From: an uncultured Amylibacter sp.
Lineage (GTDB): Bacteria; Pseudomonadota; Alphaproteobacteria; Rhodobacterales; Rhodobacteraceae
Assembly (NCBI GenBank): GCA_905182285.1
Contig: CAJJAY010000026.1
Location: 1-64,000 of the forward strand
DNA length: 64,000 nt
Direction: 5' to 3'
The position numbers were made by a program, and so were the translations under genes. Below are positions 1 through 8,826 of the stretch, piece after piece; position 1 is the stretch's first letter, and the number at the start of each line of letters is the position of its first letter. The notes beneath the pieces are model-generated. The model was not told the origin of the DNA and made no database searches. It saw nothing but the letters and a program-made list of their open reading frames with translations.

Positions 1-67
1 GCATATGATGCGCTGCATCCAATGCCTGCAAATCTGCCGTTGGCAAATGATTCATAATTTTATTCAT
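1..67 (-). CDS. Class III (PLP) aminotransferase, N-terminal fragment
   Basis: Only the first 22 codons are inside the window; the gene runs off the left edge on the minus strand. The start is an ATG at 65-67 preceded by a strong AAAGGAGGG ribosome binding site about 5 bases upstream. The visible peptide contains LQALDAAHHM, which resembles the conserved opening (LQxxDAAHHxHPF) of class III omega-aminotransferases acting on beta-alanine, taurine or polyamines with pyruvate. Substrate cannot be judged from so short a piece. The 278 bases to ychF hold its promoter region and no gene. Confidence 0.55.
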   Translation of the reverse strand, partial: MNKIMNHLPTADLQALDAAHHM

Positions 68-345
68 ACAAGCCCTCCTTTAAGTTTTTACACAACATCA
101 CAATTGCTGCACAAAAAATTCCAAACCAAACTACTACAATTATAACTGTTGCTAATGCATTTTATAATTAATTGATATAAAAATTGACGTTGTTATGAAG
201 AACAGCAAACAAGACAATAAAAAAACATTTCTATTGATCACAACATAAAAGAAAGCCTAGATCAAATTCGTTAAGCCGCATTAAAATCTAGATTTAGATA
301 GGCAATATAGCCCTAAAGCTATACGAATGTCTTTAATATTGTATT

Positions 346-1443
346 TTAAGTATTAAATAAGAAATGAAGTACATCACCATCAGAAACCATGTAAGTTTTA
401 CCCTCAGCTCTCATTTTTCCTTTTTCTTTTGCACCCTGCTCACCATTACAATCTATATAATCCTCGTAAGCAATAGTTTCTGCCCGAATAAAACCACGCT
501 CAAAATCCCCATGGATAACACCAGCAGCTTGTGGAGCAGACGTATTCTTACGTATAGTCCAAGCGCGAGCTTCCTTTGGGCCAACTGTGAAATAAGTTTG
601 CAAACCAAGTAAACCGTATCCTGCAGCAATTAATCTATCTAATCCTGCTTCTTCTAATCCCAGCTCATTTAAAAACATTTTTGCTTCTTCAGTTTCCAGT
701 TGGCTGATTTCTTCTTCAATCGCTGCAGAAATAACTACAGAAACAGCTCCTTGATCAGATGCCATTTTTGCAACTGCATCTGAATGTGCATTTCCATTTC
801 CAGCATTATCTTCTTCTACATTACAAACATATAGAATAGGTTTTGCAGTCAATAATGTAAGCAATTTCCACTGCTTTTCTTCATCAATTTCTATCTGACA
901 AGTTCTAGCGGGCTTACCTGCCTCCAAAGCATCTTTGGCTCTTTTAAGTAAGTCATTTTGCATCACTGCATCTTTATCGCCACCTTTAATCTTTCGTACT
1001 AAACCCTGCATACGCTTTTCAATATTCTCCAAATCAGCCAACATTAATTCAGTCTCAATAGTATCTGCATCTTCTATTGGATCAACTCGTCCATCTACAT
1101 GCGTAACATCATCATCATCAAAGCATCTTAATACATGTGCAATTGCATCACATTCACGGATATTTGCAAGAAATTGATTTCCTAATCCTTCGCCTTTTGA
1201 AGCTCCTTTAACAAGACCTGCTATATCAACAAATGTCATTCGAGCAGGAATAATTGTTTTAGAATTTGCAATCTTCGATAAAAGATCTAATCGCTCATCA
1301 GGGACAGACACTTCACCAGTATTTGGTTCTATTGTACAGAAAGGAAAATTAGCGGCTTGAGCAGCCGCAGTTCGGGTTAGCGCGTTAAAGAGTGTTGACT
1401 TACCAACATTCGGCATGCCGACAATACCAGTTTTGAAACCCAT
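346..1443 (-). CDS. ychF: Redox-regulated ATPase/GTPase YchF (OLA1 family)
   Basis: Ribosome-associated Obg-family nucleotide hydrolase that prefers ATP and takes part in translation and stress responses in the cytosol. The P-loop GMPNVGKST is at residues 9-17, the switch II region reads DIAGLVKGASKGEG, and the usual NKxD is replaced by NVEED, the change linked to ATP preference in this family. The TGS domain closes the protein (GDVLHFLFNT). Length is 365 residues, as usual (about 363). I chose the ATG at 1443, with AAAGG nine bases upstream, over an in-frame TTG at 1452. It is divergent from trpA. Confidence 0.96.
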   Translation of the reverse strand: MGFKTGIVGMPNVGKSTLFNALTRTAAAQAANFPFCTIEPNTGEVSVPDERLDLLSKIANSKTIIPARMTFVDIAGLVKGASKGEGLGNQFLANIRECDAIAHVLRCFDDDDVTHVDGRVDPIEDADTIETELMLADLENIEKRMQGLVRKIKGGDKDAVMQNDLLKRAKDALEAGKPARTCQIEIDEEKQWKLLTLLTAKPILYVCNVEEDNAGNGNAHSDAVAKMASDQGAVSVVISAAIEEEISQLETEEAKMFLNELGLEEAGLDRLIAAGYGLLGLQTYFTVGPKEARAWTIRKNTSAPQAAGVIHGDFERGFIRAETIAYEDYIDCNGEQGAKEKGKMRAEGKTYMVSDGDVLHFLFNT

Positions 1444-1572
1444 GATTTTCAACCTTTAAATTTATGTTTGTGGCATCTATCGTTTGATTAGGGCAAAGGT
1501 CAAGTAATCCAGCACTTGAAATTATTCAATTTTTGCCGCAAAGATTTTTTTAAACTAAGAAAGATTATTATA

Positions 1573-2370
1573 ATGTCACGAATTGCTAATAAATTTGCAG
1601 ATTTAAAATCAAAAGGTCAGTCAGCTTTTGTTTCCTATATTATGGCAGGTGATCCAAATTATGATACCACTTTAGAAATAGTTAAAGGCCTTCCAGGTGC
1701 AGGAGTTGATATTATAGAACTAGGGGCGCCATTTACAGACCCAATGGCTGACGGCTCTACAATTCAATTGGCTGGGCAGCGCGCATTGGCAGGTGGAATG
1801 ACGCTGAATAAAACCCTGAAAATGGTTGCAAGTTTCCGTGAAACTGACAATGAGACACCTATCGTATTAATGGGTTATTATAATCCTATATATAGTCACG
1901 GTGTAGACAAATTTATAAAAGATGCAAAAGATGCTGGGGTCGATGGCTTGATAGTAGTAGATCTGCCGCCTGAAGAAGACGAAGAATTATGTATTCCAGC
2001 AAAAAATATGGGTTTAGATTTTATTAGACTGGCAACGCCAACAACAGATATAAAGCGCTTACCTAAACTTATTCCAAACACTAGTGGATTTATTTATTAT
2101 GTTGCGGTTACGGGCGTCACGGGTGCAGGTTCAGCAAATGCAGCAGATGTTGGTATTGAAATTAAACGCATAAAAGAAAGTACAGATCTACCTATTGTTG
2201 TTGGATTTGGAATTAATACACCTGAAGCGGCACATGACATGGCACTACATGCTGATGGAGCTGTAGTTGGATCTGCTATAGTGTCAAAAATTGCTGCAGG
2301 TGAGTCTGTTGAAAGTGTTTTAAGTTTTGTTAAAAGTTTAGCAGATGGAGCACATAGCGCAAAAAATTAA
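1573..2370 (+). CDS. trpA: Tryptophan synthase alpha subunit
   Basis: Splits indole-3-glycerol phosphate to indole and glyceraldehyde 3-phosphate and passes indole to TrpB. The catalytic acids sit exactly where expected: Glu-49 (IIELGAPF) and Asp-60 ([10 protein letters not shown]). The phosphate-binding end of the barrel ([19 protein letters not shown]) is intact. Length 265 residues matches the family. The frame is open back to 1516, but the ATG at 1573 aligns with the family start. Most alphaproteobacteria keep trpA after trpF-trpB; here it stands alone between ychF and lldD, so trpB must be elsewhere. Confidence 0.95.
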   Translation: MSRIANKFADLKSKGQSAFVSYIMAGDPNYDTTLEIVKGLPGAGVDIIELGAPFTDPMADGSTIQLAGQRALAGGMTLNKTLKMVASFRETDNETPIVLMGYYNPIYSHGVDKFIKDAKDAGVDGLIVVDLPPEEDEELCIPAKNMGLDFIRLATPTTDIKRLPKLIPNTSGFIYYVAVTGVTGAGSANAADVGIEIKRIKESTDLPIVVGFGINTPEAAHDMALHADGAVVGSAIVSKIAAGESVESVLSFVKSLADGAHSAKN

Positions 2371-2401
2371 CATAATTGACGAAATAAAATCAATCTGATA
2401 A

Positions 2402-2424
2402 ATTGGTAAAATATTTTTACCAAT
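2402..2424. promoter_or_regulatory. Perfect inverted repeat just upstream of lldD
   Basis: Two 10-base arms, ATTGGTAAAA and TTTTACCAAT, separated by TAT, end 10 bases before the lldD start codon. The outer TTGGT/ACCAA halves resemble operators of FadR-family GntR regulators such as LldR and PdhR, although the gap between halves is longer than in those. It could also fold in RNA just ahead of the ribosome binding site. No regulator gene is adjacent. Confidence 0.45.
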
Positions 2425-2434
2425 CGAGAAACTA

Positions 2435-3598
2435 ATGAAAATTATTACCACAATTGATGATTTAAAGCCTCTTTACAAACGACGCGTACCTAAAATGTTT
2501 TATGACTACACAATTGGTGGATCTTGGACAGAACAAACATTACGTGAAAATATAAGCGATTTTAACAAGTTATATTTTAGACAAAGGGTTGCGGTAGATA
2601 TTTCAAATAGGACAACCAAAACTAAGTTAATAGGCCAAGATGCTACTATGCCGGTTGCGTTAGCCCCAGTTGGTCTAACAGGATTACAACATCCAGATGG
2701 AGAAATTAAAGCTGCAAAAGCAGCTGAAGAATTTGGAGTTCCTTTTACTTTATCAACAATGTCTATCTGTTCGATTGAAGATGTAGCAAAAAATACATCT
2801 AAACCTTTTTGGTTCCAGCTTTACTGTATGAGTGACCGACCATTTATAGAAAATTTAATAGATCGCGCCAAAGAGGCAAAATGTTCAGCTCTAATTATTA
2901 CCCTAGACTTACAAATATTGGGACAACGCCATAAAGACATAAAAAACCAAATGACAGCACCACCCAAGCTAACACTTAAGAACATAATGAATATGGCAAC
3001 AAAACCAAAATGGTGTTTAGGAATGATGGGAACAAAACGCCATGGTTTTGCAAATATTGTTGGCCACGCTTCTGGTGTCAAAAACTTAACAAGTTTGTCT
3101 GAATGGTCTGCAAATAATTTGTTGCGCACTCTCAATTGGGACGATTTAGATTGGATGATTAAGCGTTGGGGTGGAAAAGTTATACTAAAGGGCATCCAAG
3201 ACGTTGAAGATGCAAAAATGGCAGTAAAAACAGGTGCAGACGCTATTGTTGTCTCCAACCACGGCGGCCGCCAACTTGATGGCGCTCTTTCATCAATTCG
3301 ATCTCTCCCTTCAATTATTGACGCAGTTGGGGGTAAAATTGAGGTATGGGTAGATGGGGGCATTAGATCCGGCCAAGATGTAGCAAAAGCTGTTTCATTA
3401 GGCGCTAAAGGTGTAATGATAGGGAGACCTTTCATTTATGGCCTTGGTGCAATGGGACAAGGAGGTGTCACCAAAGCATTAGAAATCATACAGAAAGAAT
3501 TAGATACTACCATCGCGCTTTGTGGTGAACAATCAGTTGAGAATATGAGTCGAAAAAATTTATTAATCCCAAAAGATTTTAGAGGTAATTGGGAATAA
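2435..3598 (+). CDS. lldD: FMN-dependent L-lactate dehydrogenase / alpha-hydroxyacid oxidase
   Basis: Flavoprotein of the glycolate oxidase / L-lactate dehydrogenase (cytochrome) family; oxidises L-lactate, or a similar 2-hydroxyacid, to the 2-oxoacid and feeds electrons to the respiratory chain. Landmarks: FYDYTIGGSWTEQT near the N-terminus, the FMN-site segment PVALAPVGLTGLQ, catalytic His-276 in SNHGGRQLDGA, and the phosphate-binding stretch DGGIRSGQDVAKA...GRPFIYG. Length 387 residues fits LldD. A long inverted repeat lies directly upstream. The exact 2-hydroxyacid used is inferred. Confidence 0.88.
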   Translation: MKIITTIDDLKPLYKRRVPKMFYDYTIGGSWTEQTLRENISDFNKLYFRQRVAVDISNRTTKTKLIGQDATMPVALAPVGLTGLQHPDGEIKAAKAAEEFGVPFTLSTMSICSIEDVAKNTSKPFWFQLYCMSDRPFIENLIDRAKEAKCSALIITLDLQILGQRHKDIKNQMTAPPKLTLKNIMNMATKPKWCLGMMGTKRHGFANIVGHASGVKNLTSLSEWSANNLLRTLNWDDLDWMIKRWGGKVILKGIQDVEDAKMAVKTGADAIVVSNHGGRQLDGALSSIRSLPSIIDAVGGKIEVWVDGGIRSGQDVAKAVSLGAKGVMIGRPFIYGLGAMGQGGVTKALEIIQKELDTTIALCGEQSVENMSRKNLLIPKDFRGNWE

Positions 3599-3732
3599 AA
3601 AAGATTTACATTCCCTCACACAAAACAAAAAATTCTAAAATATATGTTCTAAAATATAAAAACTTTAAATTAAGTTTCCTTAAATAAATCTCTTCACATC
3701 AGGGGAAAACTGTCCTATACGGCGCTTTCAAT

Positions 3733-3756
3733 GGCCATACACCCTGGAGGATGGCC
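3733..3756 (+). promoter_or_regulatory. Hairpin in the rplY leader
   Basis: GGCCAT (3733-3738) and ATGGCC (3751-3756) form a perfect six-base stem around a loop that carries GGAGG, 20 bases before the rplY start. Ribosomal protein genes are often autoregulated through leader structures, so this is a candidate, but the fold is small and I recognise no named leader family. Confidence 0.3.
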
Positions 3757-3776
3757 CTAATTTATGGAGAATTATT

Positions 3777-4436
3777 ATGGCAGGAAAAATTCCTGATCTA
3801 GAATTAACGCCGCGCGCGGGGACAGGCAAGGGAGCCGCCCGTCAAGCACGTCGTGATGGCCTAGTGCCTGGAGTTGTTTATGGTGGTGGCAAAGAACCAC
3901 AGGCTATAACAATACCTTTCAATATCTTATTTAAAAAATTAAAAGATGGTGGTTTTATGTCTACACTTTTCAACTTAAAAGTTGAAGGTGCCGACGACGT
4001 AAGAGCAGTGTGTCGTGGAGTTCAACGACATGTTGTAAAAGACTTACCAACTCACATCGACTTTCTTAGACTAAACCGTGACAGTCGAATTAATATGAAT
4101 ATTCCAGTTCATTTTTTAAATGAAGAAACAAGTGTTGGTTTGAAAAAAGGTGGAACATTGACAATTGTTCGCCAAGAAGTTGAACTAATGGTGACTGCTG
4201 GTAATATTCCAGATCATATTGAAGCCGACTTGGAAAATCTTGAGATTGGTCAAACTATAAATATTTCAGATATTACACTACCAGAAGGCACGCGTCCTGT
4301 TATTGCAGATCGTGATTTTGTAATTGCTAATATTGCAGCACCTGGTGGCGCAACTGATGAAGAAGATGAAGCTTCTGAAGCAGAAGCAGACGCAGATGTA
4401 GCAACTGATACACCTGAATCAGATGAAGAAAAATAA
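3777..4436 (+). CDS. rplY: 50S ribosomal protein L25/general stress protein Ctc
   Basis: Binds 5S rRNA in the large ribosomal subunit. It is the long (TL5/CTC) form: residues 1 to about 95 make the L25 beta-barrel ([27 protein letters not shown]), about 96-190 the C-terminal beta domain, and the last 30 residues are a very acidic tail ([14 protein letters not shown]). Length 219 residues is typical of the alphaproteobacterial form. A GGAG site lies seven bases before the ATG. It is followed by a strong terminator and then pth, the usual partner. Confidence 0.95.
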   Translation: MAGKIPDLELTPRAGTGKGAARQARRDGLVPGVVYGGGKEPQAITIPFNILFKKLKDGGFMSTLFNLKVEGADDVRAVCRGVQRHVVKDLPTHIDFLRLNRDSRINMNIPVHFLNEETSVGLKKGGTLTIVRQEVELMVTAGNIPDHIEADLENLEIGQTINISDITLPEGTRPVIADRDFVIANIAAPGGATDEEDEASEAEADADVATDTPESDEEK

Positions 4437-4459
4437 ATTTTCTTCATAAAATTATTATT

Positions 4460-4488
4460 AGCCCGTGCAATTTGTGCGGGCTTTTTTT
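4460..4488 (+). terminator. Rho-independent terminator after rplY
   Basis: AGCCCGTGCA pairs with TGTGCGGGCT through a ten-pair stem containing two G-U pairs, around an ATT loop. A run of seven T follows at once. Confidence 0.9.
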
Positions 4489-4589
4489 ATTCTTAATGGT
4501 TTTTAATAGCTTAATTATTTATATTAGAATAATTTGTAACTAATGATTTAAAGTTCTAAAATAAATATAATTTAAAAAAGTGATAAATT

Positions 4590-5267
4590 ATGAAATTGTT
4601 CGTTGGTTTAGGAAATCCGGGTAAAAAATATGCTAACAATAGGCATAATATTGGATTTATGGCTTTAAACCAAATATCAACAGATCATTCATTTTCATCC
4701 TGGAAACATAAATTCCAGGGGCAAATATCTAGTGGAACCTTAGGTATGGAAAAAATCATCCTATTAAAGCCTGATACATTTATGAATTTATCTGGCCAAT
4801 CAGTAAGTGAGGCTATGAATTTTTATAAGGTTAAGATCGAAGATATTATTGTGTTTCATGATGAACTAGATCTTTCTCCATCAAAATTACGTGTAAAAAT
4901 TTCAGGAGGACATGCTGGTCATAACGGTTTACGCTCCATACACCAACACATAGGATCAGACTACACGAGAGTGCGCATGGGGATTGGTCACCCAGGCCAT
5001 AAAGATAGAGTCGCTAATTATGTTTTGAATGACTTTTCTAAAAGTGATGCAGATTGGTTAAACGACTTAATATTTGGAATAAGTGATGGGGCATCTCATC
5101 TTGCCAAAGGGGAACCTGCAAAATTTATGAATACTGTAGCGATGAGAACTGTTCCGCAACGTGAAAAACCAATAAAAAAGAAAATAGAACCTGTTATTTC
5201 TAAAGATATTCCAGAAATAGATAAACGATCTCCAATCCAGAAATTAATGGATAGATTTGGGAATTAG
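4590..5267 (+). CDS. pth: Peptidyl-tRNA hydrolase
   Basis: Recycles peptidyl-tRNA dropped from stalled ribosomes by hydrolysing the ester bond. Visible active-site elements are Asn-9 in GLGNPGKKY, catalytic His-19 in NRHNIGF, Asn in TFMNLSGQSV, Asp in FHDELDL and GGHAGHNGLRSI. The core ends near residue 190; a basic C-terminal extension brings it to 225, longer than the E. coli enzyme (194) as is common in alphaproteobacteria. It follows rplY, the classic arrangement, but has its own transcription start if the intervening terminator works. Confidence 0.96.
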   Translation: MKLFVGLGNPGKKYANNRHNIGFMALNQISTDHSFSSWKHKFQGQISSGTLGMEKIILLKPDTFMNLSGQSVSEAMNFYKVKIEDIIVFHDELDLSPSKLRVKISGGHAGHNGLRSIHQHIGSDYTRVRMGIGHPGHKDRVANYVLNDFSKSDADWLNDLIFGISDGASHLAKGEPAKFMNTVAMRTVPQREKPIKKKIEPVISKDIPEIDKRSPIQKLMDRFGN

Positions 5268-5312
5268 TATCAAGTATTTAAATCTTATGATAATTTAGAA
5301 TTATTCTAAATA

Positions 5313-5343
5313 TTGACTTTACGATATAAAAAAGCGATATATA
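5313..5343 (+). promoter_or_regulatory. Possible sigma-70-type promoter for nfu-tsaB-rimI
   Basis: TTGACT at 5313-5318 resembles a -35 box (four of six), with GATATA at a 17-base spacing or TATATA at 19 bases as -10 candidates. It lies within the 102-base gap before the Nfu gene. The -10 is weak, so this is tentative. Confidence 0.35.
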
Positions 5344-5369
5344 TACTTCATAAATAAGGATGCACCTTT

Positions 5370-5930
5370 ATGTTTATTCAGACAGAATCTACGCCAAATC
5401 CAGCAACTTTAAAATTCTTACCAGGCCAAACAGTTATGGCTATGGGAACAGCTGATTTTCCGACGCCTGATGCTGGTGCATCATCTCCATTAGCTAAAAG
5501 GATATTTGCTGTTGAAGGTGCTACAGCTGTTTTTTTGGGACCAGATTTTGTAACAATTACAAAATTGGAAGATTTTGATTGGGATCATATAAAACCTGCA
5601 CTTCTTGGAGCGATTATGGAACACTTTCAATCTGGTCAGCCAGTTATTGAAGGTGAAGATAATTCAGGAGGTCACGCTGAGCATAGTGGAGAAGATTCTG
5701 ATATCGTTAATCAAATTAAAGATTTATTAGACACAAGAGTACGCCCAGCTGTGGCTCAAGACGGTGGTGATATTACATTTCATGGCTTTGAGCGTGGTAT
5801 AGTTTATCTTCACATGCAAGGAGCATGTGCAGGATGTCCATCCTCTACTATTACCTTAAAGATGGGCATAGAAAATCTATTACGGCATTATATACCAGAA
5901 GTAACTGAGGTGCGTCCTGTTGCCGCTTAA
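5370..5930 (+). CDS. NifU/Nfu-type iron-sulfur cluster carrier
   Basis: Carries and delivers Fe-S clusters to apo-proteins. The N-terminal Nfu_N domain (MFIQTESTPNPATLKFLPG) spans about residues 1-90 and the C-terminal NifU domain about 110-180 (VRPAVAQDGGDI). The cluster cysteines are Cys-153 and Cys-156 in GACAGCPSST. At 186 residues it matches the mitochondrial NFU1/alphaproteobacterial type. Its last 11 bases overlap tsaB, so the two are probably translated together. Confidence 0.94.
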   Translation: MFIQTESTPNPATLKFLPGQTVMAMGTADFPTPDAGASSPLAKRIFAVEGATAVFLGPDFVTITKLEDFDWDHIKPALLGAIMEHFQSGQPVIEGEDNSGGHAEHSGEDSDIVNQIKDLLDTRVRPAVAQDGGDITFHGFERGIVYLHMQGACAGCPSSTITLKMGIENLLRHYIPEVTEVRPVAA

Positions 5931-6561
5931 AGAGTGTGTACTTGCATTTGATACTTCGGCCGCGCACTGCGCGGTCTCTTTATTTATAGATGGCAAATGT
6001 TTCGAGGAACGCATCGAACTTATGGTTAAAGGTCAGGCAGAAAGATTATTTCCATTATGCGAAGAAATTTTAAATTCAGCATCACTTAGTTGGAAAAATA
6101 TAGATGTAATTGGTGTGTGTGTTGGACCAGGAAACTTTACTGGCGTGAGAGTTGGTGTATCCGCAGCAAGAGGTCTAGCACTTTCATTATCCAAACCTGC
6201 AATAGGCATTTCAAGGCTAGATGCTATGGCATTAGACTCTAAAGGCCCTTTATCCGTAATAATGGACGCTAGACGAGAAAGAATATATATTCAAGATTTC
6301 CTAAATGGCATTGCTATAAACGATCCAAAAATTGTAGAAATTGAGAATCAAGACTTGTCTATTAATGCAATAGTCGGTTCAGATGACAAAAATATAAATT
6401 TATTCAAAAATTCTAAGCGACCTAAGAATACCTTACCAAGCGCTATTGCCCAATTAGCTATAACTAGAATTGGAAACAAAAACTCACGCCCAGCGCCATT
6501 ATACCTCCAAGAGCCAAACGCTAGTTTGCCAAAAGAACAGCCTCCAAAAATAATACCATGA
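5920..6561 (+). CDS. tsaB: tRNA threonylcarbamoyladenosine biosynthesis protein TsaB
   Basis: Scaffold partner of TsaD in forming t6A at position 37 of ANN-decoding tRNAs. The N-terminal ASKHA fold is clear (VLAFDTSAAHCAVSLF) with the family signature GVCVGPGNFTGVRVGVSAARGLA. At 213 residues it is slightly short. The only start consistent with the full N-terminus is TTG at 5920, inside the end of the Nfu gene, so translation probably depends on coupling. The stop overlaps the rimI start as ATGA. Confidence 0.93.
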   Translation: MPLKECVLAFDTSAAHCAVSLFIDGKCFEERIELMVKGQAERLFPLCEEILNSASLSWKNIDVIGVCVGPGNFTGVRVGVSAARGLALSLSKPAIGISRLDAMALDSKGPLSVIMDARRERIYIQDFLNGIAINDPKIVEIENQDLSINAIVGSDDKNINLFKNSKRPKNTLPSAIAQLAITRIGNKNSRPAPLYLQEPNASLPKEQPPKIIP

Positions 6562-6968
6562 ATCCAGAACTTTTAGCTGAAATACATGCAAAATCATTTA
6601 TTACTCCACGCCCATGGTCAGCTTCAGAGTTTGATGAATTATTAATTAAAGACTCCATTTTTTTAATATCAGAAAAACGTTCTTTTTTACTTGGTATGCT
6701 TACAAGATTTGAAGCTGAAATTCTTACAATAGCAGTTGATCCAATAAACCGCCGGATAGGAATTGCAGAAAAATTACTTAATGAGTTTGAAACATTATGT
6801 TTAAATGAAAATGTTGAGAAGATCATACTTGAAGTTGCAAAAAATAATGCTCCAGCACTTATGCTATATGAGAAATGTGGATATAAAATTAAAGGTGAGC
6901 GTAACAATTACTATACATCACCTGAAGGTAAAAAAATTACAGCTATTGTGATGAGTAAATTAATTTAG
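6558..6968 (+). CDS. rimI: Ribosomal-protein-alanine N-acetyltransferase RimI-like (GNAT)
   Basis: GNAT-fold N-acetyltransferase; RimI acetylates the N-terminal alanine of ribosomal protein S18. The acetyl-CoA site is the R-R-I-G-I-A stretch in VDPINRRIGIAEKLL, followed by LEVAKNNAPALMLYEKCGY, the motif B region typical of RimI. 136 residues is a little short of E. coli RimI (148). It overlaps tsaB by four bases and runs into the convergent SDR gene, sharing four bases at the stops. Family is certain; S18 as target is inferred from the tsaB neighbour. Confidence 0.85.
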   Translation: MNPELLAEIHAKSFITPRPWSASEFDELLIKDSIFLISEKRSFLLGMLTRFEAEILTIAVDPINRRIGIAEKLLNEFETLCLNENVEKIILEVAKNNAPALMLYEKCGYKIKGERNNYYTSPEGKKITAIVMSKLI

Positions 6969-7672
6969 CCTCTTCCAATAAATGGCATTTTATTTGCCAT
7001 AATAGTCATTGTTAAAACATTTGTACTCAAAGGCAACTGTGCCATATTCCAAACAGCCTCAGCAGCATCAGATACTTCCATAGTTTCAACCACATGATCA
7101 GAATGACTAAGATTTGAAACCATTTCTGTGTTTGCATTTCCAATATCAATTTGTCCACAACATATATTAAGCTCTCGCCCATCTAATGCTATGGTCTTAG
7201 TTAAACCTGTTATTGCATGTTTTGTAGTTGTGTATGGCACTGATCCTTCGCGAGGAGTATGGGCAGAGATTGATCCATTATTAATGATACGCCCACCATT
7301 TTTTTTCATATGGCGAAAAGCTTCTCGAGCAGACAAAAACATCCCAGTCAAATTGACATCAATAGATTTCTGCCAGTCCTTAATATCAATTTGATCGATA
7401 CGTGCTTGAGGAGTAAAAATTCCAGCATTATTAAACAATACGTTTACCTCACCGAAACGGTCAATCATTAATTCAAAAGCATTTTCTATCTGTTTTTCTT
7501 TACTAACATCACATTTTAAACATAAAGAATTATCATAATTTTTTGCAATTTCATCTAGTTTATCTTTACGACGGGCTACCAGACCTACATTCCATCCACG
7601 ATCTAAAAATAGTTTAGCAACAAAAGCACCAATACCGCTACTTGCCCCTGTAATGAGTATAGTTTTTGCCAT
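6965..7672 (-). CDS. Short-chain dehydrogenase/reductase
   Basis: NAD(P)-dependent Rossmann-fold oxidoreductase of the classical SDR type. The cofactor motif TGASSGIG is at residues 8-15, NNAG at 81-84, and the catalytic residues are Ser-134, Tyr-147 and Lys-151 (YTTTK). 235 residues is the normal length. I chose the ATG at 7672, preceded by AAGG with a seven-base spacer, over an upstream in-frame start at 7693. Its substrate is not deducible. It is divergent from the agmatinase gene, from which it is 82 bases away. Confidence 0.88.
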   Translation of the reverse strand: MAKTILITGASSGIGAFVAKLFLDRGWNVGLVARRKDKLDEIAKNYDNSLCLKCDVSKEKQIENAFELMIDRFGEVNVLFNNAGIFTPQARIDQIDIKDWQKSIDVNLTGMFLSAREAFRHMKKNGGRIINNGSISAHTPREGSVPYTTTKHAITGLTKTIALDGRELNICCGQIDIGNANTEMVSNLSHSDHVVETMEVSDAAEAVWNMAQLPLSTNVLTMTIMANKMPFIGRG

Positions 7673-7754
7673 AATTTTTCCTTGTGAATTCAATTAAAAT
7701 ACTGGCTTAGTTTTATAAAAGATGCAAACATTCTTACAACAAGGGAGAATACAA

Positions 7755-8726
7755 ATGAGTGCATCACCAAATAAATTTTTTCAACCAGTAGATGGAATGG
7801 AACTACCTCGCTTTGCTGGAATTCCAAGCTTTATGAGACTACCTCATTTAGAATTAAACGACCAACAGATTAATAATGTTGATTTTGGGTTAATTGGAGT
7901 TCCATGGGATGCTGGCACTACAAATAGACCTGGACCACGTCATGGCCCACGTCAAATGAGAGATTTATCAACAATGATACGAGCTATGAATGGTGCTACT
8001 CGAATAAAACCATTTGAAATTGCGAACTTTGCTGATTTAGGTGATGCTCCTGTAAACCCTGCGGATATACAGGATTGTATGTCACGTATTACTGATTTTT
8101 ATAAAAAAGTTAAATCAATAGGTATTATTCCAATGACTATTGGTGGTGATCATTTAACAAGCTTACCAGTTTTGAGGGCACTAGCAGCTGAAAACCCAGT
8201 TGGGATGATACACTTTGATGCTCATACTGATCTCTTTGAAAGCTATTTTGATGGATATAAATATACACATGGCACGCCATTTCGACGTGCTATTGAAGAG
8301 GGCTTACTTGATCCAAAACGTGTTATTCAAATAGGTATTCGGGGAAGTATGTATGATGGAGAAGATATCGAATGGGGCAGAAAACAAGGTGTCACAATCA
8401 TTCAAATTGAAGAGTTATTTGAGCGAGGAATTAAAGATGTAATGCAACAAGCTCGCAATATTGTTGGTAATGATAAAACTTATTGTTCTTATGATATTGA
8501 TTTCATTGACCCTACTTTTGCGCCAGGGACTGGAACTCCTGAAGTTGGTGGGCCAAATAGCTTCCAAGCACTTCAAGTTGTGCGCGAATTAAAGGGTGTG
8601 AACTTAATTGGTATGGACCTTGTTGAGGTTTCACCTCCATTCGATCAATCTGGAGCAACTTCTTGGTTAGGTATTTCAATTGTATTTGAAATGATGTGTA
8701 TTTTAGCTCAACTAAAAGATAATTAA
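7755..8726 (+). CDS. speB: Agmatinase-family ureohydrolase
   Basis: Binuclear manganese enzyme that hydrolyses a guanidino compound to urea plus an amine; agmatine to putrescine is the named activity, but guanidinobutyrate or guanidine are possible in this family. Metal ligands are visible: His-133 (GGDHLTS), Asp-155, His-157 and Asp-159 (FDAHTD), and the later Asp pair in SYDIDFIDPTFAPGTGTPE. Length 323 residues. AGGGAGAA precedes the ATG at 7755, so the in-frame ATG at 7722 is unlikely. A permease gene follows 100 bases on. Confidence 0.85.
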   Translation: MSASPNKFFQPVDGMELPRFAGIPSFMRLPHLELNDQQINNVDFGLIGVPWDAGTTNRPGPRHGPRQMRDLSTMIRAMNGATRIKPFEIANFADLGDAPVNPADIQDCMSRITDFYKKVKSIGIIPMTIGGDHLTSLPVLRALAAENPVGMIHFDAHTDLFESYFDGYKYTHGTPFRRAIEEGLLDPKRVIQIGIRGSMYDGEDIEWGRKQGVTIIQIEELFERGIKDVMQQARNIVGNDKTYCSYDIDFIDPTFAPGTGTPEVGGPNSFQALQVVRELKGVNLIGMDLVEVSPPFDQSGATSWLGISIVFEMMCILAQLKDN

Positions 8727-8826
8727 TTAAGTTAAAAAAATTAAAATATTTTGCGTTTTTCTGATGCTAATCAATACAGATTTCTATATTGTTAAAGAAT
8801 ACTTTTAAATCCTGATGGAGAAATCA

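Noticed and set aside
307..322. Terminator downstream of ychF (ATAGCCCTAAAGCTAT)
   Set aside because: Only a five-base stem and no T run on the minus strand.
2821..3435. Long antisense reading frame inside lldD
   Set aside because: It mirrors the codon pattern of the real gene, has no ribosome site and resembles no family; the plus-strand lldD is complete.
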